NCBI GenBank assembly: GCA_030706635.1
Contig: JAUZOD010000030.1
Coordinates: 1 to 47,608 of the forward strand
Length of the DNA stretch: 47,608 nt
DNA from: Bacteroidota bacterium
Lineage (GTDB): Bacteria > Bacteroidota > Bacteroidia > Chitinophagales > Chitinophagaceae
Direction: 5' to 3'
This document shows, piece by piece, positions 1-8,873 of the stretch. A program made the translations under genes and the position numbers. The stretch's first letter is position 1; each line of letters starts with the position of its first letter. The notes beneath the pieces are model-generated. The model had not been told where the DNA came from. It made no database searches and worked only from the letters and a program-made list of their open reading frames with translations.

Positions 1-5
1 GCTGA

Positions 6-914
6 CTAATTACCCGGGTATATTTCCGCAATCATGCAGCGTGCACTGCCGCCACCATTGGTTTCAATCGTGTGAAGAGCGGAATGGATTATCCGGCTGT
101 AGGCGGATAATTTTTCTATCTGGGCGCTGCTGAGCGAGTAATATGCCGCACTGGACATGATGAGGAATTTTTCTCCATGAACATTTTCAACCTGCAGCAT
201 ATTTCCGGCAAAATGATTCATCTGTTGCAGGCTAATGGGGATGATTTCTTTTCCGGTTCGGAGGATCCTGTCTGAGACGGATTTTTTTTCTTCCGCATCC
301 CGGACAGAATCAAGACATATGACCACAAACCGGTCCCCAACACACATCATGACATTCGTATGATAGACGGGTTTTCCACGCTCATCTGTTGCATGAAATA
401 CACAGGGCTGATAATTCAATTGCCTGCAAAAATCTTCCAGCACGAGCTGATCGGTGCGTGGAGAAATTCCTGCATAGGCGATCCGGTTATCGCGGTCAAG
501 CACCATACTACCCGTTCCTTCGAGAAAATGCATGCTATTTTCGTAGTGGGTTAAGTCAATCTGCTTTTTTACGGAAAATTTTTTTATGATGGATTCCAAT
601 ACAGCAGGTTTTCTTTCCTGCCGCCGGTTCGGCGCATACATGGGGTAAAGACACAGGGTCTGCTGATCATGAAACGAAATCCAGTTATTTGGAAAAATGG
701 CATCCGGCGTATGCGGCTCCGGACTGTCTTCTACCACGGTTACATCAATTTCATGAGTCTGTAATTTACTCACCAGATCATCGAATTCACGAAGGGCACT
801 TTCGGAAACACCGGTCTGATCTCCCTTTATCTGGAAACTATTATTTGCTGCCGTTTGTACATTGTAACCGAAATGCGCCGGCCGGATCATCAGCAAATGG
901 GATGTGTTTTGCAT
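6..914 (-). CDS. ctlX: Citrulline hydrolase (ureidase) of the CtlX type
   Basis: 302 aa, guanidino-group-modifying (amidinotransferase-fold) family. The family, characterised in Francisella as citrulline ureidase, splits L-citrulline into ornithine, ammonia and CO2 in the cytoplasm. Visible motifs are FPNNWISFH near the N-terminal third, FLEGTGSMV (acidic residue of the triad), HTNVMMCVG (catalytic His) and GGGSARCM with the likely nucleophile Cys293 ten residues from the end. There is no signal peptide. It starts with ATG 8 bases after the arginine deiminase stop, so the two form an operon, and the partner produces its substrate. Specificity for citrulline rather than another ureido or guanidino compound is inferred from family resemblance and context. 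Confidence 0.85.
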   Translation of the reverse strand: MQNTSHLLMIRPAHFGYNVQTAANNSFQIKGDQTGVSESALREFDDLVSKLQTHEIDVTVVEDSPEPHTPDAIFPNNWISFHDQQTLCLYPMYAPNRRQERKPAVLESIIKKFSVKKQIDLTHYENSMHFLEGTGSMVLDRDNRIAYAGISPRTDQLVLEDFCRQLNYQPCVFHATDERGKPVYHTNVMMCVGDRFVVICLDSVRDAEEKKSVSDRILRTGKEIIPISLQQMNHFAGNMLQVENVHGEKFLIMSSAAYYSLSSAQIEKLSAYSRIIHSALHTIETNGGGSARCMIAEIYPGN

Positions 915-922
915 ATATTCAT

Positions 923-2368
923 TTAAAGATCATCCCGAAGCAGGGGCATGCTCATGCAGTGAAAGCCCCCGCGGGCGCGGGAGAGCTCCGCCGATGGCAT
1001 GAGGATCAGGGTATCGCGGACGTCATCGGGATTTACCAGCCCGCTTTCCATTTTTTGAATCAGATCAGCGGCATCGACAATATCGAAATCATTATTTCTG
1101 AAGGCTTCCACCGTTTTGTCGTTCCGGTCATAACCCAGCACCACCCCTTCTTTAAGCGCAAGCAGATTACACGAATCCGTCCATTGCTCCCGGGCATCAA
1201 AAGGAAATTCATTGTTGCCGGAATAAATGAATTTCACTTTCCCCGGGCTCTCCATATCCTGTTTGCTGATGTCTGTTAACAGATCTTCCAGGTTATCAAA
1301 ATAGGTGGGGTTCTCCATGTCTTTTTTACGGAACTGGGTAATCTTCATTTTTTCATCCTTCTTTGTTCCTTCCAGCGCGCGTTGAACAGGGTCGGCATTC
1401 TCGTGTTTCATTGATTTCTTGGAAAAAACACCCAATAACACCCAGGCATCCCGCCTCACCTGGGTAAATACCGTATCGATGTGCATATAATCTCTTTTTT
1501 TCGGGATCCGGATAACGGTTATCTTTTTTACCACATTTTTTTCGAACAGCAGGTTGATCGCCTGGTGGGCAGCTTCCATCGTCGTGCGCTCACTAACGCC
1601 AATGAGTAAGTGATCTTTGGTGACCACCATTACATCACCACCTTCCAGGGTCACTTTTTTATCGTCGGACTCTTTAGGCAGTAAAAAATGATGATAACCG
1701 TCATTCAGTTCGAGGATATTTTGCTGGTAGGCTTTAAAATAAGGGTGATTGAAAAAAATGTATTTGGCCAGCAACGCCTCGCGGGTTCGGGCTTTTTTGG
1801 CTGGTTTGTTCAGCAATATGTAGTCATTCACCACGATGCCAATGTCCCGGGTAAAAATAAAATTCGGAATGGGCGCAAAAAGCATACGTCCGTTCTCGAG
1901 GCTGCCGGTGATAAAGGTTTTAGCCAGCGGAATGGGATCAAGCTCCAGCAATTCTTTCTGCGTATCGTAGGAACAGTTTTCAATGGCGCAGATGGACGCC
2001 GCCAGTTTCAGGCGGATTTCCAGATCCTGCAGGATCTCAGCCAGCAACCATTGCAGTTCAACCACTTTGTCTGACCGGAAGAAGTCCGGATGTTCTGGTT
2101 TATAAAAATTCCTTTTCTGCTTTTCGGAGTCTATCAATTTTAATTTGCCGCGGATGGTTTGCGGATCCAGGAAATAGAGAAGCAGCTTGGTATAAAAATC
2201 ATATTCTTTCCTCCGGATGGTGTCCAGATGTACAATATCCTCAAAAAGCCAATCCTGCGCCTTGGAAGGGACAACCTTCCCGAGACCGCTATCGGGGCTG
2301 TGCACCAACAACCGCCTTAAACGGCCGACTTCTGAACTGACGCGGATCACATTCGGGTGTTTACTCAT
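923..2368 (-). CDS. Arginine deiminase (large bacterial form)
   Basis: 481 aa, hydrolyses L-arginine to citrulline and ammonia. Family motifs are in order: FTRDIG, EGGDVMVV, HIDTVFTQV with the catalytic His, and GGFHCMSMPL with the nucleophile Cys471 ten residues from the C-terminus. Classical deiminases usually have Gly where this protein has Phe469 before HC. It is longer than the classical ArcA (about 410 aa), with an inserted middle segment. The ATG start is preceded by a good promoter. First gene of a two-gene operon with the citrulline hydrolase. No carbamate kinase or ornithine carbamoyltransferase is visible, so the product is probably not used for ATP synthesis, at least not from this locus. 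Confidence 0.87.
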   Translation of the reverse strand: MSKHPNVIRVSSEVGRLRRLLVHSPDSGLGKVVPSKAQDWLFEDIVHLDTIRRKEYDFYTKLLLYFLDPQTIRGKLKLIDSEKQKRNFYKPEHPDFFRSDKVVELQWLLAEILQDLEIRLKLAASICAIENCSYDTQKELLELDPIPLAKTFITGSLENGRMLFAPIPNFIFTRDIGIVVNDYILLNKPAKKARTREALLAKYIFFNHPYFKAYQQNILELNDGYHHFLLPKESDDKKVTLEGGDVMVVTKDHLLIGVSERTTMEAAHQAINLLFEKNVVKKITVIRIPKKRDYMHIDTVFTQVRRDAWVLLGVFSKKSMKHENADPVQRALEGTKKDEKMKITQFRKKDMENPTYFDNLEDLLTDISKQDMESPGKVKFIYSGNNEFPFDAREQWTDSCNLLALKEGVVLGYDRNDKTVEAFRNNDFDIVDAADLIQKMESGLVNPDDVRDTLILMPSAELSRARGGFHCMSMPLLRDDL

Positions 2369-2388
2369 TGGGCTGTATTCGGCGGATG

Positions 2389-2418
2389 TAAAGGTAACAA
2401 AACCCCTTTCGGGTTCAA
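2389..2418 (-). promoter_or_regulatory. Promoter of the arginine deiminase operon
   Basis: On the minus strand a TTG (2418-2416) is followed after 19 bases by TACCTTTA (2396-2389), a 7/8-type match to the Bacteroidota -7 element TAnnTTTG, about 20 bases upstream of the ATG. It lies back to back with the acyl-CoA dehydrogenase promoter. Confidence 0.5.
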
Positions 2419-2428
2419 AACCTAACAG

Positions 2429-2460
2429 TTGTTAGTTTTGAAGTTATTCTGTTATTTTTG
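2429..2460 (+). promoter_or_regulatory. Promoter of the acyl-CoA dehydrogenase operon
   Basis: TTG at 2429-2431, a 21-base spacer, then TATTTTTG at 2453-2460, a full match to the Bacteroidota -33/-7 pattern. The leader to the ATG at 2481 would be about 15 bases. Confidence 0.6.
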
Positions 2461-2480
2461 CGCACATCATTTAACAGGCT

Positions 2481-3635
2481 ATGGATTTTTCACTTACCGA
2501 AGAACAAATCTGGATCAGACAGGCAGCCCGGGATTTTGCAATACGCGAATGTCTTCCTGGTGTTATCGAGAGGGACGAACATCAGAAATTTCCGATGGAG
2601 CAGGTATTAAAGCTGGCCGATCTGGGTTTTTTGAGTATGATGATTTCCCCGGAATATGGCGGAGCGGGTCTGGATGCGGTGAGTTATGTTTTGGCCATGG
2701 AAGAGATCAGTAAAATTGATGCCAGTGTATCGGTTTGCATGAGTGTAAATAATAGTCTGGTGTGTTACGGCCTGGAAGCGTTCGGAACCGAAGAACAAAA
2801 ACAGAAATATCTTATCCCACTGGCCAAAGGCAAAAAAGGAGATAAATTATATACAGGCGCCTTTCTGCTCAGCGAACCGGAAGCGGGCAGCGATGCGACT
2901 TCTCAGAAAACAACGGCAGAAGACCGCGGTGATCATTATATTCTAAACGGCACGAAAAACTGGATTACCAACGGAAATACAGCCTCTGTTTACCTGGTCA
3001 TGGCACAGTCCCACGCAGAAAAGGCAAGCAGGGGAATCAATGCCCTTATTGTAGAAAAAGAGACAACCGGCGTATCGGTCGGAGCCAAGGAGAACAAACT
3101 TGGCATCCGGGGCAGTGATACCCACAGCATTAATTTCAATGAAGTGGTGGTTCCCAAAGAGAACCGGATCGGAGAAGATGGATTTGGTTTTACTTTTGCC
3201 ATGAAAACCCTGGCCGGTGGTCGCATTGGGATTGCTTCACAGGCATTGGGAATCGCATCCGGAGCCTACGAACTTTCCCTGAAATACGCAACGGAAAGAA
3301 AAGCATTCGGCACGGAAATTAAAAATCATCAGATCATCCAGTTTAAACTGGCGGATATGGCGACAAGGATTGAAGCAGCGAGGCTTCTTTGCCTGAAGGC
3401 AGCCATGGAAAAAGACCAGGGCCTGGATTATTCCATCAGCTCTTCCATGGCTAAAGTATTTGCCAGCGAAACGGCCATGTGGACGACCACGGAAGCCGTG
3501 CAAATTCACGGCGGTTATGGCTATGTAAAAGAATATCACGTGGAAAGATTAATGCGCGACGCCAAGATCACGCAGATTTATGAAGGTACCAGTGAAGTGC
3601 AGCGCATCGTGATCAGCAGAAGCATTTTGAAATGA
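2481..3635 (+). CDS. Acyl-CoA dehydrogenase (short/medium-chain type)
   Basis: 384 aa, the usual length for the soluble FAD-dependent acyl-CoA dehydrogenases that introduce the trans-2 double bond in fatty or branched-chain acyl-CoA breakdown. It shows the family order: N-terminal helical domain starting MDFSLTEEQ, the FAD-binding stretch LSEPEAGSDA, NGTKNWITNG, and the C-terminal IHGGYGYVKEY with IYEGTSEVQR. Glu368 in YEGTSE is the expected catalytic base of the butyryl/short-chain subgroup. It overlaps the next gene by ATGA, so the two are translationally coupled. Substrate chain length cannot be read from the sequence. Confidence 0.93.
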   Translation: MDFSLTEEQIWIRQAARDFAIRECLPGVIERDEHQKFPMEQVLKLADLGFLSMMISPEYGGAGLDAVSYVLAMEEISKIDASVSVCMSVNNSLVCYGLEAFGTEEQKQKYLIPLAKGKKGDKLYTGAFLLSEPEAGSDATSQKTTAEDRGDHYILNGTKNWITNGNTASVYLVMAQSHAEKASRGINALIVEKETTGVSVGAKENKLGIRGSDTHSINFNEVVVPKENRIGEDGFGFTFAMKTLAGGRIGIASQALGIASGAYELSLKYATERKAFGTEIKNHQIIQFKLADMATRIEAARLLCLKAAMEKDQGLDYSISSSMAKVFASETAMWTTTEAVQIHGGYGYVKEYHVERLMRDAKITQIYEGTSEVQRIVISRSILK

Positions 3636-4315
3636 ATACAGCAGCTTATTATAACCTACTGGATGAACTGAAGCCGATGAACGTTCAGCTCCTGGCCGTT
3701 TCCAAAACGAGAACCCCGGTGGAAATACAGGAGATGTATGAGCTGGGACAGCGGGACTTCGGAGAAAACTATGTTCAGGAACTCGTAGATAAGCAGACCA
3801 CACTCCCGGCTGCCATCCGATGGCATTTCATCGGTCATCTTCAATCCAATAAAGTCAAATACATCGCGCCATTTGTATACATGATCCAGGGCGTAGACAG
3901 TCTCAGGCTATTGCTGGAGATCGAAAAGCAGGCAAAAAAGAATCATCGTGTGATCCTTTGCCTTCTCCAGGTGCACATCGCCAGGGAAGAGACAAAATTC
4001 GGATTCAGTGAACGGGAATTGATGGAACTGGCGGAGACCATCCTGCTCTACAGGAAAGAAGACAAACTGGCCGGCATTCACATTGCGGGTCTGATGGGCA
4101 TGGCTTCCCTGACGGAGGATCAGCAGCAGATCCGGGATGAATTTAAACACCTGAAGACCCTGTTTGACCGCATAAAAAAAACATTGCCGGAGGAACCTAT
4201 CCAAACACTGAGCATGGGCATGAGCAGCGATTATCCCATCGCAATACAGGAAGGCAGCACCATGATACGCATTGGCACCGCGCTGTTTGGAGAACGGAGC
4301 TATACCAAAGGATAA
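3632..4315 (+). CDS. YggS/PROSC-family pyridoxal-phosphate homeostasis protein
   Basis: 227 aa, single-domain alanine-racemase-like TIM barrel that binds PLP but is not known to have a metabolic reaction; the family buffers cellular PLP and affects amino-acid pools. Lys25 in LAVSKTRTP is the expected Schiff-base lysine. Other signatures are FGENYVQE, WHFIGHLQSNK, GLMGMA and LSMGMSSDYPIAI, the last being the phosphate-binding region. Its ATG overlaps the stop of the acyl-CoA dehydrogenase (ATGA), which fixes the start and indicates coupling. Confidence 0.93.
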   Translation: MNTAAYYNLLDELKPMNVQLLAVSKTRTPVEIQEMYELGQRDFGENYVQELVDKQTTLPAAIRWHFIGHLQSNKVKYIAPFVYMIQGVDSLRLLLEIEKQAKKNHRVILCLLQVHIAREETKFGFSERELMELAETILLYRKEDKLAGIHIAGLMGMASLTEDQQQIRDEFKHLKTLFDRIKKTLPEEPIQTLSMGMSSDYPIAIQEGSTMIRIGTALFGERSYTKG

Positions 4316-4341
4316 CTGCTGAACCAGTCAATCATTTTGTT

Positions 4342-4349
4342 TAATTTTG
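4342..4349 (+). promoter_or_regulatory. -7 element upstream of glnS
   Basis: TAATTTTG matches TAnnTTTG exactly and ends 22 bases before the glnS ATG. No TTG stands at the usual -33 distance; a CTG at 4319-4321 has a 20-base spacer. Support is moderate. Confidence 0.45.
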
Positions 4350-4371
4350 TGCCCTCATACGTAAGAAACAC

Positions 4372-6048
4372 ATGTCAGAAACTCCTGCAGAAGCAAGATC
4401 ACTGAATTTTCTCGAAGAGATTGTGGAAGCCGACCTGAAAAGCGGCAAATGTGAAAGCATCCATACCCGTTTTCCGCCGGAACCCAATGGATACCTGCAT
4501 ATCGGACATGCCAAATCCATCTGCCTGAACTTCGGACTGGCCCTGAAATATGCCGGCAAAACCAATCTCCGGTTCGATGATACCAATCCGGTAAAAGAAG
4601 AAACAGAATATGTGGACAGCATCCTGGAAGATGTGCGATGGCTTGGATTTCAGCCTGCCCATATATTTTACGCGTCAGATTATTTTGAAAAGCTATTTGA
4701 ACTGGCGGTCAGGCTGATCAAAAAAGGACTGGCCTATGTGGATGACAGTTCCAGTGAAGAAATCGCATTGCAGAAAGGGTCACCTACAGAGGCTGGTGTT
4801 GAAAATGAATACAGAAGCCGTTCTGTGGATGAAAACCTCCGGCTTTTTCAGGAAATGCGCGATGGCAGATACGCGGATGGTCAAAAAGTATTGCGTGCCA
4901 AACTGGATATGTCTTCTCCCAATATGCATCTGCGGGATCCGATCCTTTATCGGATAAAACATGCACATCATCATCGTACCGGGGATTCCTGGTGCATTTA
5001 TCCCATGTATGATTTTGCGCACGGCCAGAGTGACTCAATAGAACACATCACCCATTCCATCTGCACCCTGGAGTTTGTTCCACACCGGCCTTTGTACAAT
5101 TGGCTCATAGAAAAACTCGAGATCTTTCCGTCCAGGCAATACGAATTTGCCCGGCTTAACCTGACCTATACGGTGATGAGTAAGCGAAAACTGCTGCAGC
5201 TGGTGAATGAGCAATTTGTAAGCGGATGGGACGATCCCCGCATGCCCACCATTTCCGGGCTGCGCCGGCGGGGATATACGGCAGAGAGCATTCGGCATTT
5301 TACAGAACGCATTGGCGTTCAAAAAAGGGACAATCTGATTGATGTGTCGCTGCTTGAATTTTGCATCCGGGAAAACCTCAATAAAACGGCTCTGCGAAAA
5401 ATGGTTGTTTTTGATCCGCTGAAACTGGTGATCAGCAACTACCCCGACACCGTGGAGATGCTAAGCAGTGAAGATTATCCTGAAGGGGCCGAAATAAACA
5501 GTTCCAGAGAACTGCCATTCAGTCGTGAGTTATATATTGAGCGGGAAGATTTCATGGAAGAACCGCCAAAAAAATTCTTCCGTCTTTCCCCCGGTAAAAG
5601 GGTCCGTTTAAAGAGTGCATATATCATTCAGTGTGAAGAAGCAATCAAAGATGCGTCTGGTAAAATAACCGAACTCCGATGCACTTATCTGCCGGAGAGC
5701 AAAAGTGGTGCAGATTCCTCCGGACTGAAAGTTCAGGGAACCCTGCACTGGGTGAGCGCTCCCCATGCCATAAATATTGAACTGAGGCTATACGACCGGT
5801 TATTTAAAGTTGAAAACCCAGGCTCAGAAGATGGAGATTTTAAGGAATATATAAACCCGGATTCCCTGCAGGTGCTGACCCATGCTGTTGCAGAACCCTC
5901 CCTCCGGAATGCCAAATTCAATCAGGGCTATCAGTTTATCCGCAAAGCTTATTTCTGTCTGGACAAAGACAGTTCTGAAGAAAAGATCATATTCAACCGG
6001 ACGGTGAGTTTGAAGGATGCCTGGGCGAAGGAAGTGAAGAAAGGTTGA
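4372..6048 (+). CDS. glnS: Glutaminyl-tRNA synthetase
   Basis: 558 aa class I aminoacyl-tRNA synthetase that charges tRNA-Gln with glutamine. The HIGH motif is at residues 43-46 within PEPNGYLHIGHAKS, which is diagnostic for the GlnRS/GluRS group. The KMSKS equivalent is VMSKR at 268-272. The C-terminal half has the two anticodon-binding beta-barrels (ITELRCTYLPES, GTLHWVSAPHA). Length equals that of E. coli GlnRS. Having GlnRS means Gln-tRNA can be made directly, which is usual in Bacteroidota. The gene ends just before a heptamer-based inverted repeat shared with the converging neighbour. Confidence 0.97.
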   Translation: MSETPAEARSLNFLEEIVEADLKSGKCESIHTRFPPEPNGYLHIGHAKSICLNFGLALKYAGKTNLRFDDTNPVKEETEYVDSILEDVRWLGFQPAHIFYASDYFEKLFELAVRLIKKGLAYVDDSSSEEIALQKGSPTEAGVENEYRSRSVDENLRLFQEMRDGRYADGQKVLRAKLDMSSPNMHLRDPILYRIKHAHHHRTGDSWCIYPMYDFAHGQSDSIEHITHSICTLEFVPHRPLYNWLIEKLEIFPSRQYEFARLNLTYTVMSKRKLLQLVNEQFVSGWDDPRMPTISGLRRRGYTAESIRHFTERIGVQKRDNLIDVSLLEFCIRENLNKTALRKMVVFDPLKLVISNYPDTVEMLSSEDYPEGAEINSSRELPFSRELYIEREDFMEEPPKKFFRLSPGKRVRLKSAYIIQCEEAIKDASGKITELRCTYLPESKSGADSSGLKVQGTLHWVSAPHAINIELRLYDRLFKVENPGSEDGDFKEYINPDSLQVLTHAVAEPSLRNAKFNQGYQFIRKAYFCLDKDSSEEKIIFNRTVSLKDAWAKEVKKG

Positions 6049-6059
6049 GGGCAGAAAAG

Positions 6060-6129
6060 TTGACAGTTGACGGATGACCGACTTTAAGTGCGGATTCGCA
6101 CCCGATGTCGGTCATCCGTCATCCGTCAA
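6060..6129. repeat. Inverted repeat built of 7-bp units between converging genes
   Basis: Arms 6060-6082 and 6107-6129 (23 bases each) match at 21 of 23 positions; the inner 15 are perfect (TGACGGATGACCGAC). The arms are themselves degenerate heptamers (GACAGTT, GACGGAT, GACCGAC). The 24-base loop holds a second hairpin, GTGCG-GATT-CGCAC. It lies between the glnS stop and the 3' end of the minus-strand Spy-like gene, so a bidirectional terminator or mRNA 3'-end stabiliser is plausible. Neither side has a strong T-run. Confidence 0.75.
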
Positions 6130-6147
6130 TAAAAAAATCAACATATT

Positions 6148-6513
6148 CTAATTATTTCCGCCACCGCCTCTCCGCCGCTGCATATTCTTCAACCGCCAAT
6201 CCTGGTATTTCTTAAAGAGATCGTCTCCCAGCACTGCCTGGATCCGTTTGTCAGACTGGTCCGTGACTTCTTTCATCTTTGATTTCTTGTCGTCGGCGCT
6301 CAATGACTGATCCTGGAAGATTTCCCTGCGTTGGGGCATAAATTCCCGATTAATGGCAGTTACCGAATCTGCTTGAATATCTGTTAGTTGCAAGTCTGTC
6401 TTCAACTTTTGTTTCATTTCAGCAGCCCGGGCTGATGGGTCTCTTTGGGCAAGGGCATTAAGGGAAGTGAACAGAACCAGCATCAGGATGGTCCCGGTTA
6501 TAAGACGTTTCAT
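6148..6513 (-). CDS. Small exported Spy/CpxP-like protein
   Basis: 121 aa from the preferred ATG at 6513; a longer form would start 8 codons upstream. The N-terminus is a signal peptide (MKRLITG, a hydrophobic stretch, then ALAQ). The mature part is a charged helical protein with an LTDIQ motif, resembling the LTxxQ repeats of periplasmic Spy/CpxP proteins that bind unfolded proteins or metals. It ends in RRRGGGG. The likely role is periplasmic stress protection, but only the general fold is supported; no partner regulator is next to it. It converges with glnS. Confidence 0.75.
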   Translation of the reverse strand: MKRLITGTILMLVLFTSLNALAQRDPSARAAEMKQKLKTDLQLTDIQADSVTAINREFMPQRREIFQDQSLSADDKKSKMKEVTDQSDKRIQAVLGDDLFKKYQDWRLKNMQRRRGGGGNN

Positions 6514-6651
6514 AAATCTGATAGTTTGTTGAATCATGATAAATGCGAAATATATGCCAGAGCTTTAAATTTATTCACCCTTTATTCAGGCGGTAAAAGG
6601 CTATATTCCGTCGGATCAATTAGAGCTTTAGAACTTTAGTAAATTGCGCTT

Positions 6652-7467
6652 ATGAAGCAATATCAGGAACTGCTACGGCACGTGTTAGAAAAGGGGGTTT
6701 CCAAAGGGGACCGGACGGGTACGGGGACGATTAGTTGTTTTGGATACCAGATGCGGTTTGACCTGCGCGCGGGATTTCCACTGGTGACCACCAAGAAACT
6801 TCATTTGAAAAGCATTGTTTACGAATTGCTCTGGTTCCTGAAAGGGGATACCAATACCCGTTATCTGAAAGAACATGGCGTAAGCATCTGGGATGAGTGG
6901 GCAAACGAGCAGGGAGATCTGGGCCCTGTGTACGGTAAACAATGGAGAAGCTGGGAAGGCGCTGACGGAACCGTGGTGGATCAGATCAGCGAGGTCATCC
7001 GGCAGTTGAAAACAAATCCAAACAGCCGTCGGATGATCGTGAGTGCCTGGAATGTTGCAGAACTGCCGGACATGGCACTGATGCCCTGTCATGCTTTATT
7101 TCAATTTTATGTTTCCCCGGCCTCATCAGCCGGCGGCCGCGGAAATTTAAGTTGCCAGCTTTACCAGCGCAGTGCAGATGTGTTTCTCGGCGTTCCGTTC
7201 AATATAGCTTCATACGCACTGCTTACCCTGATGGTAGCCCAGGTTTGCGATCTGGAACCCGGGGAATTTATTCATAGTTTCGGGGATGTGCATCTATACA
7301 ATAACCACCTGGACCAGGCAAACCTTCAATTATCCAGAACACCGAATGCACTGCCGGTTATGAAACTGAATAAGGAGGTTAAAGATATTTTCGACTTCCA
7401 TTTTGAAGATTTCACCCTGGAAAATTACCAGCCTTATCCACCCATCAAAGCACCGGTGGCTGTTTGA
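6652..7467 (+). CDS. thyA: Thymidylate synthase
   Basis: 271 aa, converts dUMP and 5,10-methylene-THF to dTMP and dihydrofolate. Cys146 in [12 protein letters not shown] is the nucleophile at the same number as in E. coli ThyA. Also seen are [18 protein letters not shown], the [11 protein letters not shown] phosphate-binding arginines and the [12 protein letters not shown] stretch. A short insertion SSAGGRG follows the active-site strand. It is followed 13 bases later by folA, which regenerates the tetrahydrofolate it consumes, forming the classic operon. No FlavX-type ThyX is needed. Confidence 0.97.
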   Translation: MKQYQELLRHVLEKGVSKGDRTGTGTISCFGYQMRFDLRAGFPLVTTKKLHLKSIVYELLWFLKGDTNTRYLKEHGVSIWDEWANEQGDLGPVYGKQWRSWEGADGTVVDQISEVIRQLKTNPNSRRMIVSAWNVAELPDMALMPCHALFQFYVSPASSAGGRGNLSCQLYQRSADVFLGVPFNIASYALLTLMVAQVCDLEPGEFIHSFGDVHLYNNHLDQANLQLSRTPNALPVMKLNKEVKDIFDFHFEDFTLENYQPYPPIKAPVAV

Positions 7468-7480
7468 AAAATAAATTGAT

Positions 7481-7996
7481 ATGAAGCTCTCCATTATCGT
7501 TGCCGCCGCTGAAAATAATGTGATCGGGAAAAGCAATCAGATGGTCTGGTATCTCCCGGAGGACTTCCGGTTTTTCAAAAACAGCACCTGGGGATTACCC
7601 CTCATCATGGGAAGAAAAACCTATGAGGCCATGGGAGCGAAAAACCTGGCTGGAAGATTCAACATCATCATCACCCGGCAGAAGGGCTATCTGAAAGAGC
7701 ATCCGGACATACAGACCGCCGGAAGTCTGGCAGAAGCTATAGACCTGGCCAAACAAACCGACGCTAAAGAAGCTTTTATTGGCGGCGGGGGGCAGCTCTA
7801 CGCGGAATCTATCCTGCTTTGCGATAAAATATATATAACAAGGGTGAAAGCGATCCTGGAGGGAGATGCATTTTTCCCCGAAATCCCAGGAGACGTATTT
7901 GAGCTGACCCATTCCAGGATCGTTCCTGCAGATGAAAAAAATGCCTACAGCATGGACTTCCAGACCTGGGAGAAAAAAAAACACATCTCACCATAA
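7481..7996 (+). CDS. folA: Dihydrofolate reductase
   Basis: 171 aa, NADPH-dependent reduction of dihydrofolate to tetrahydrofolate. It has the typical start (MKLSIIVAAAENNVIG), the Met20-loop MVWYLPEDFRFFK with the acidic residue that protonates the substrate, the NADPH-binding LIMGRKTYEAMG, and the IGGGGQLYAE glycine stretch. Length is normal. It lies 13 bases after thyA and is cotranscribed. The next gene begins 16 bases downstream, probably on the same message. Confidence 0.96.
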   Translation: MKLSIIVAAAENNVIGKSNQMVWYLPEDFRFFKNSTWGLPLIMGRKTYEAMGAKNLAGRFNIIITRQKGYLKEHPDIQTAGSLAEAIDLAKQTDAKEAFIGGGGQLYAESILLCDKIYITRVKAILEGDAFFPEIPGDVFELTHSRIVPADEKNAYSMDFQTWEKKKHISP

Positions 7997-8012
7997 ACAG
8001 TCAATCGCGAAC

Positions 8013-8804
8013 ATGTATTCCCGTACGAAGCTTGCCTTAAAATATTTGACATATTCCTGGCATGCATCCAACGGGAGGGGGCATGGCATTCATTCTCCAT
8101 TCGTATATGAATTCGTAACGGAGGTATTGAACGACAGCAGGCCCTTTTATCCTTATATAGCCATTGAAAAGATCCGGACCGCAATGCTACGGGATCAACG
8201 GACGATCGGGTTCGGGGACTATGGAAAAACAACCCTGGTCAATGCAAACGTTAAGATTTCTGATATCGCGCACCGGTCATTATCCGGCCGGAAATTCGGG
8301 CAGTTGTTATTCCGGATCGTGAATCACTATCAGCCGAAGCGCCTCATTGAACTGGGCACATCGCTTGGCATATCGGGTGCCTACCTCGCTACGGCTGATC
8401 CCGCCGCCTTTCTAACCACGATGGAAGGATCAGATTCCATCGCAAAAATAGCCGCCGAAAATTTCAGCAAACTCAGGCTGCAGAATATCCGCCAGGTGAC
8501 TGGGGATTTCGACAAAACATTACCTGCCGTCATTGCATCATCGGCTCCGTTTGACATGGTATTCATTGACGGCAACCACCGGAAAGATCCCCTGCTGAAT
8601 TATTTCCATCAGTTTCTGAATAAAAGACCCCGGGATGCGATATTCATTTTACATGATATCCACTGGAGCCGGGAAATGGAAAAGACCTGGCAGATTATCC
8701 GGGATCATCCGGATGTAATGCTGAGTGTGGATCTATTTGCTGCCGGAATTATCTTTTTTCGCGATACTTTCCGGGTTAAGCAACATTTTAACATCAGATT
8801 CTAA
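8013..8804 (+). CDS. Class I SAM-dependent methyltransferase
   Basis: 263 aa from the ATG at 8013; a longer reading would run back into folA and is rejected. The SAM-binding motif I is LIELGTSLGISGAYLA, followed by the acidic end of strand 2 (TTMEGSD) and FDMVFIDGNHRKDP, the motif IV region typical of O-methyltransferase-like folds. The N-terminal 90 residues (SNGRGHGIHSPFVYEFV) are a conserved extension seen in Bacteroidota homologues, as far as I can recall. The substrate is unknown. It lies 16 bases after folA. Confidence 0.8.
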   Translation: MYSRTKLALKYLTYSWHASNGRGHGIHSPFVYEFVTEVLNDSRPFYPYIAIEKIRTAMLRDQRTIGFGDYGKTTLVNANVKISDIAHRSLSGRKFGQLLFRIVNHYQPKRLIELGTSLGISGAYLATADPAAFLTTMEGSDSIAKIAAENFSKLRLQNIRQVTGDFDKTLPAVIASSAPFDMVFIDGNHRKDPLLNYFHQFLNKRPRDAIFILHDIHWSREMEKTWQIIRDHPDVMLSVDLFAAGIIFFRDTFRVKQHFNIRF

Positions 8805-8873
8805 ACAGGATGAAGATTCATTTTTTAATGGAGTGGTTTTTTTCGAAGACAGGAAAAAAATAATCGTGCGCTA

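Noticed and set aside
1688-2074. 128-aa plus-strand frame inside the arginine deiminase gene
   Set aside because: The deiminase motifs on the minus strand cover the whole stretch; this frame lacks promoter, family likeness and sensible start context.
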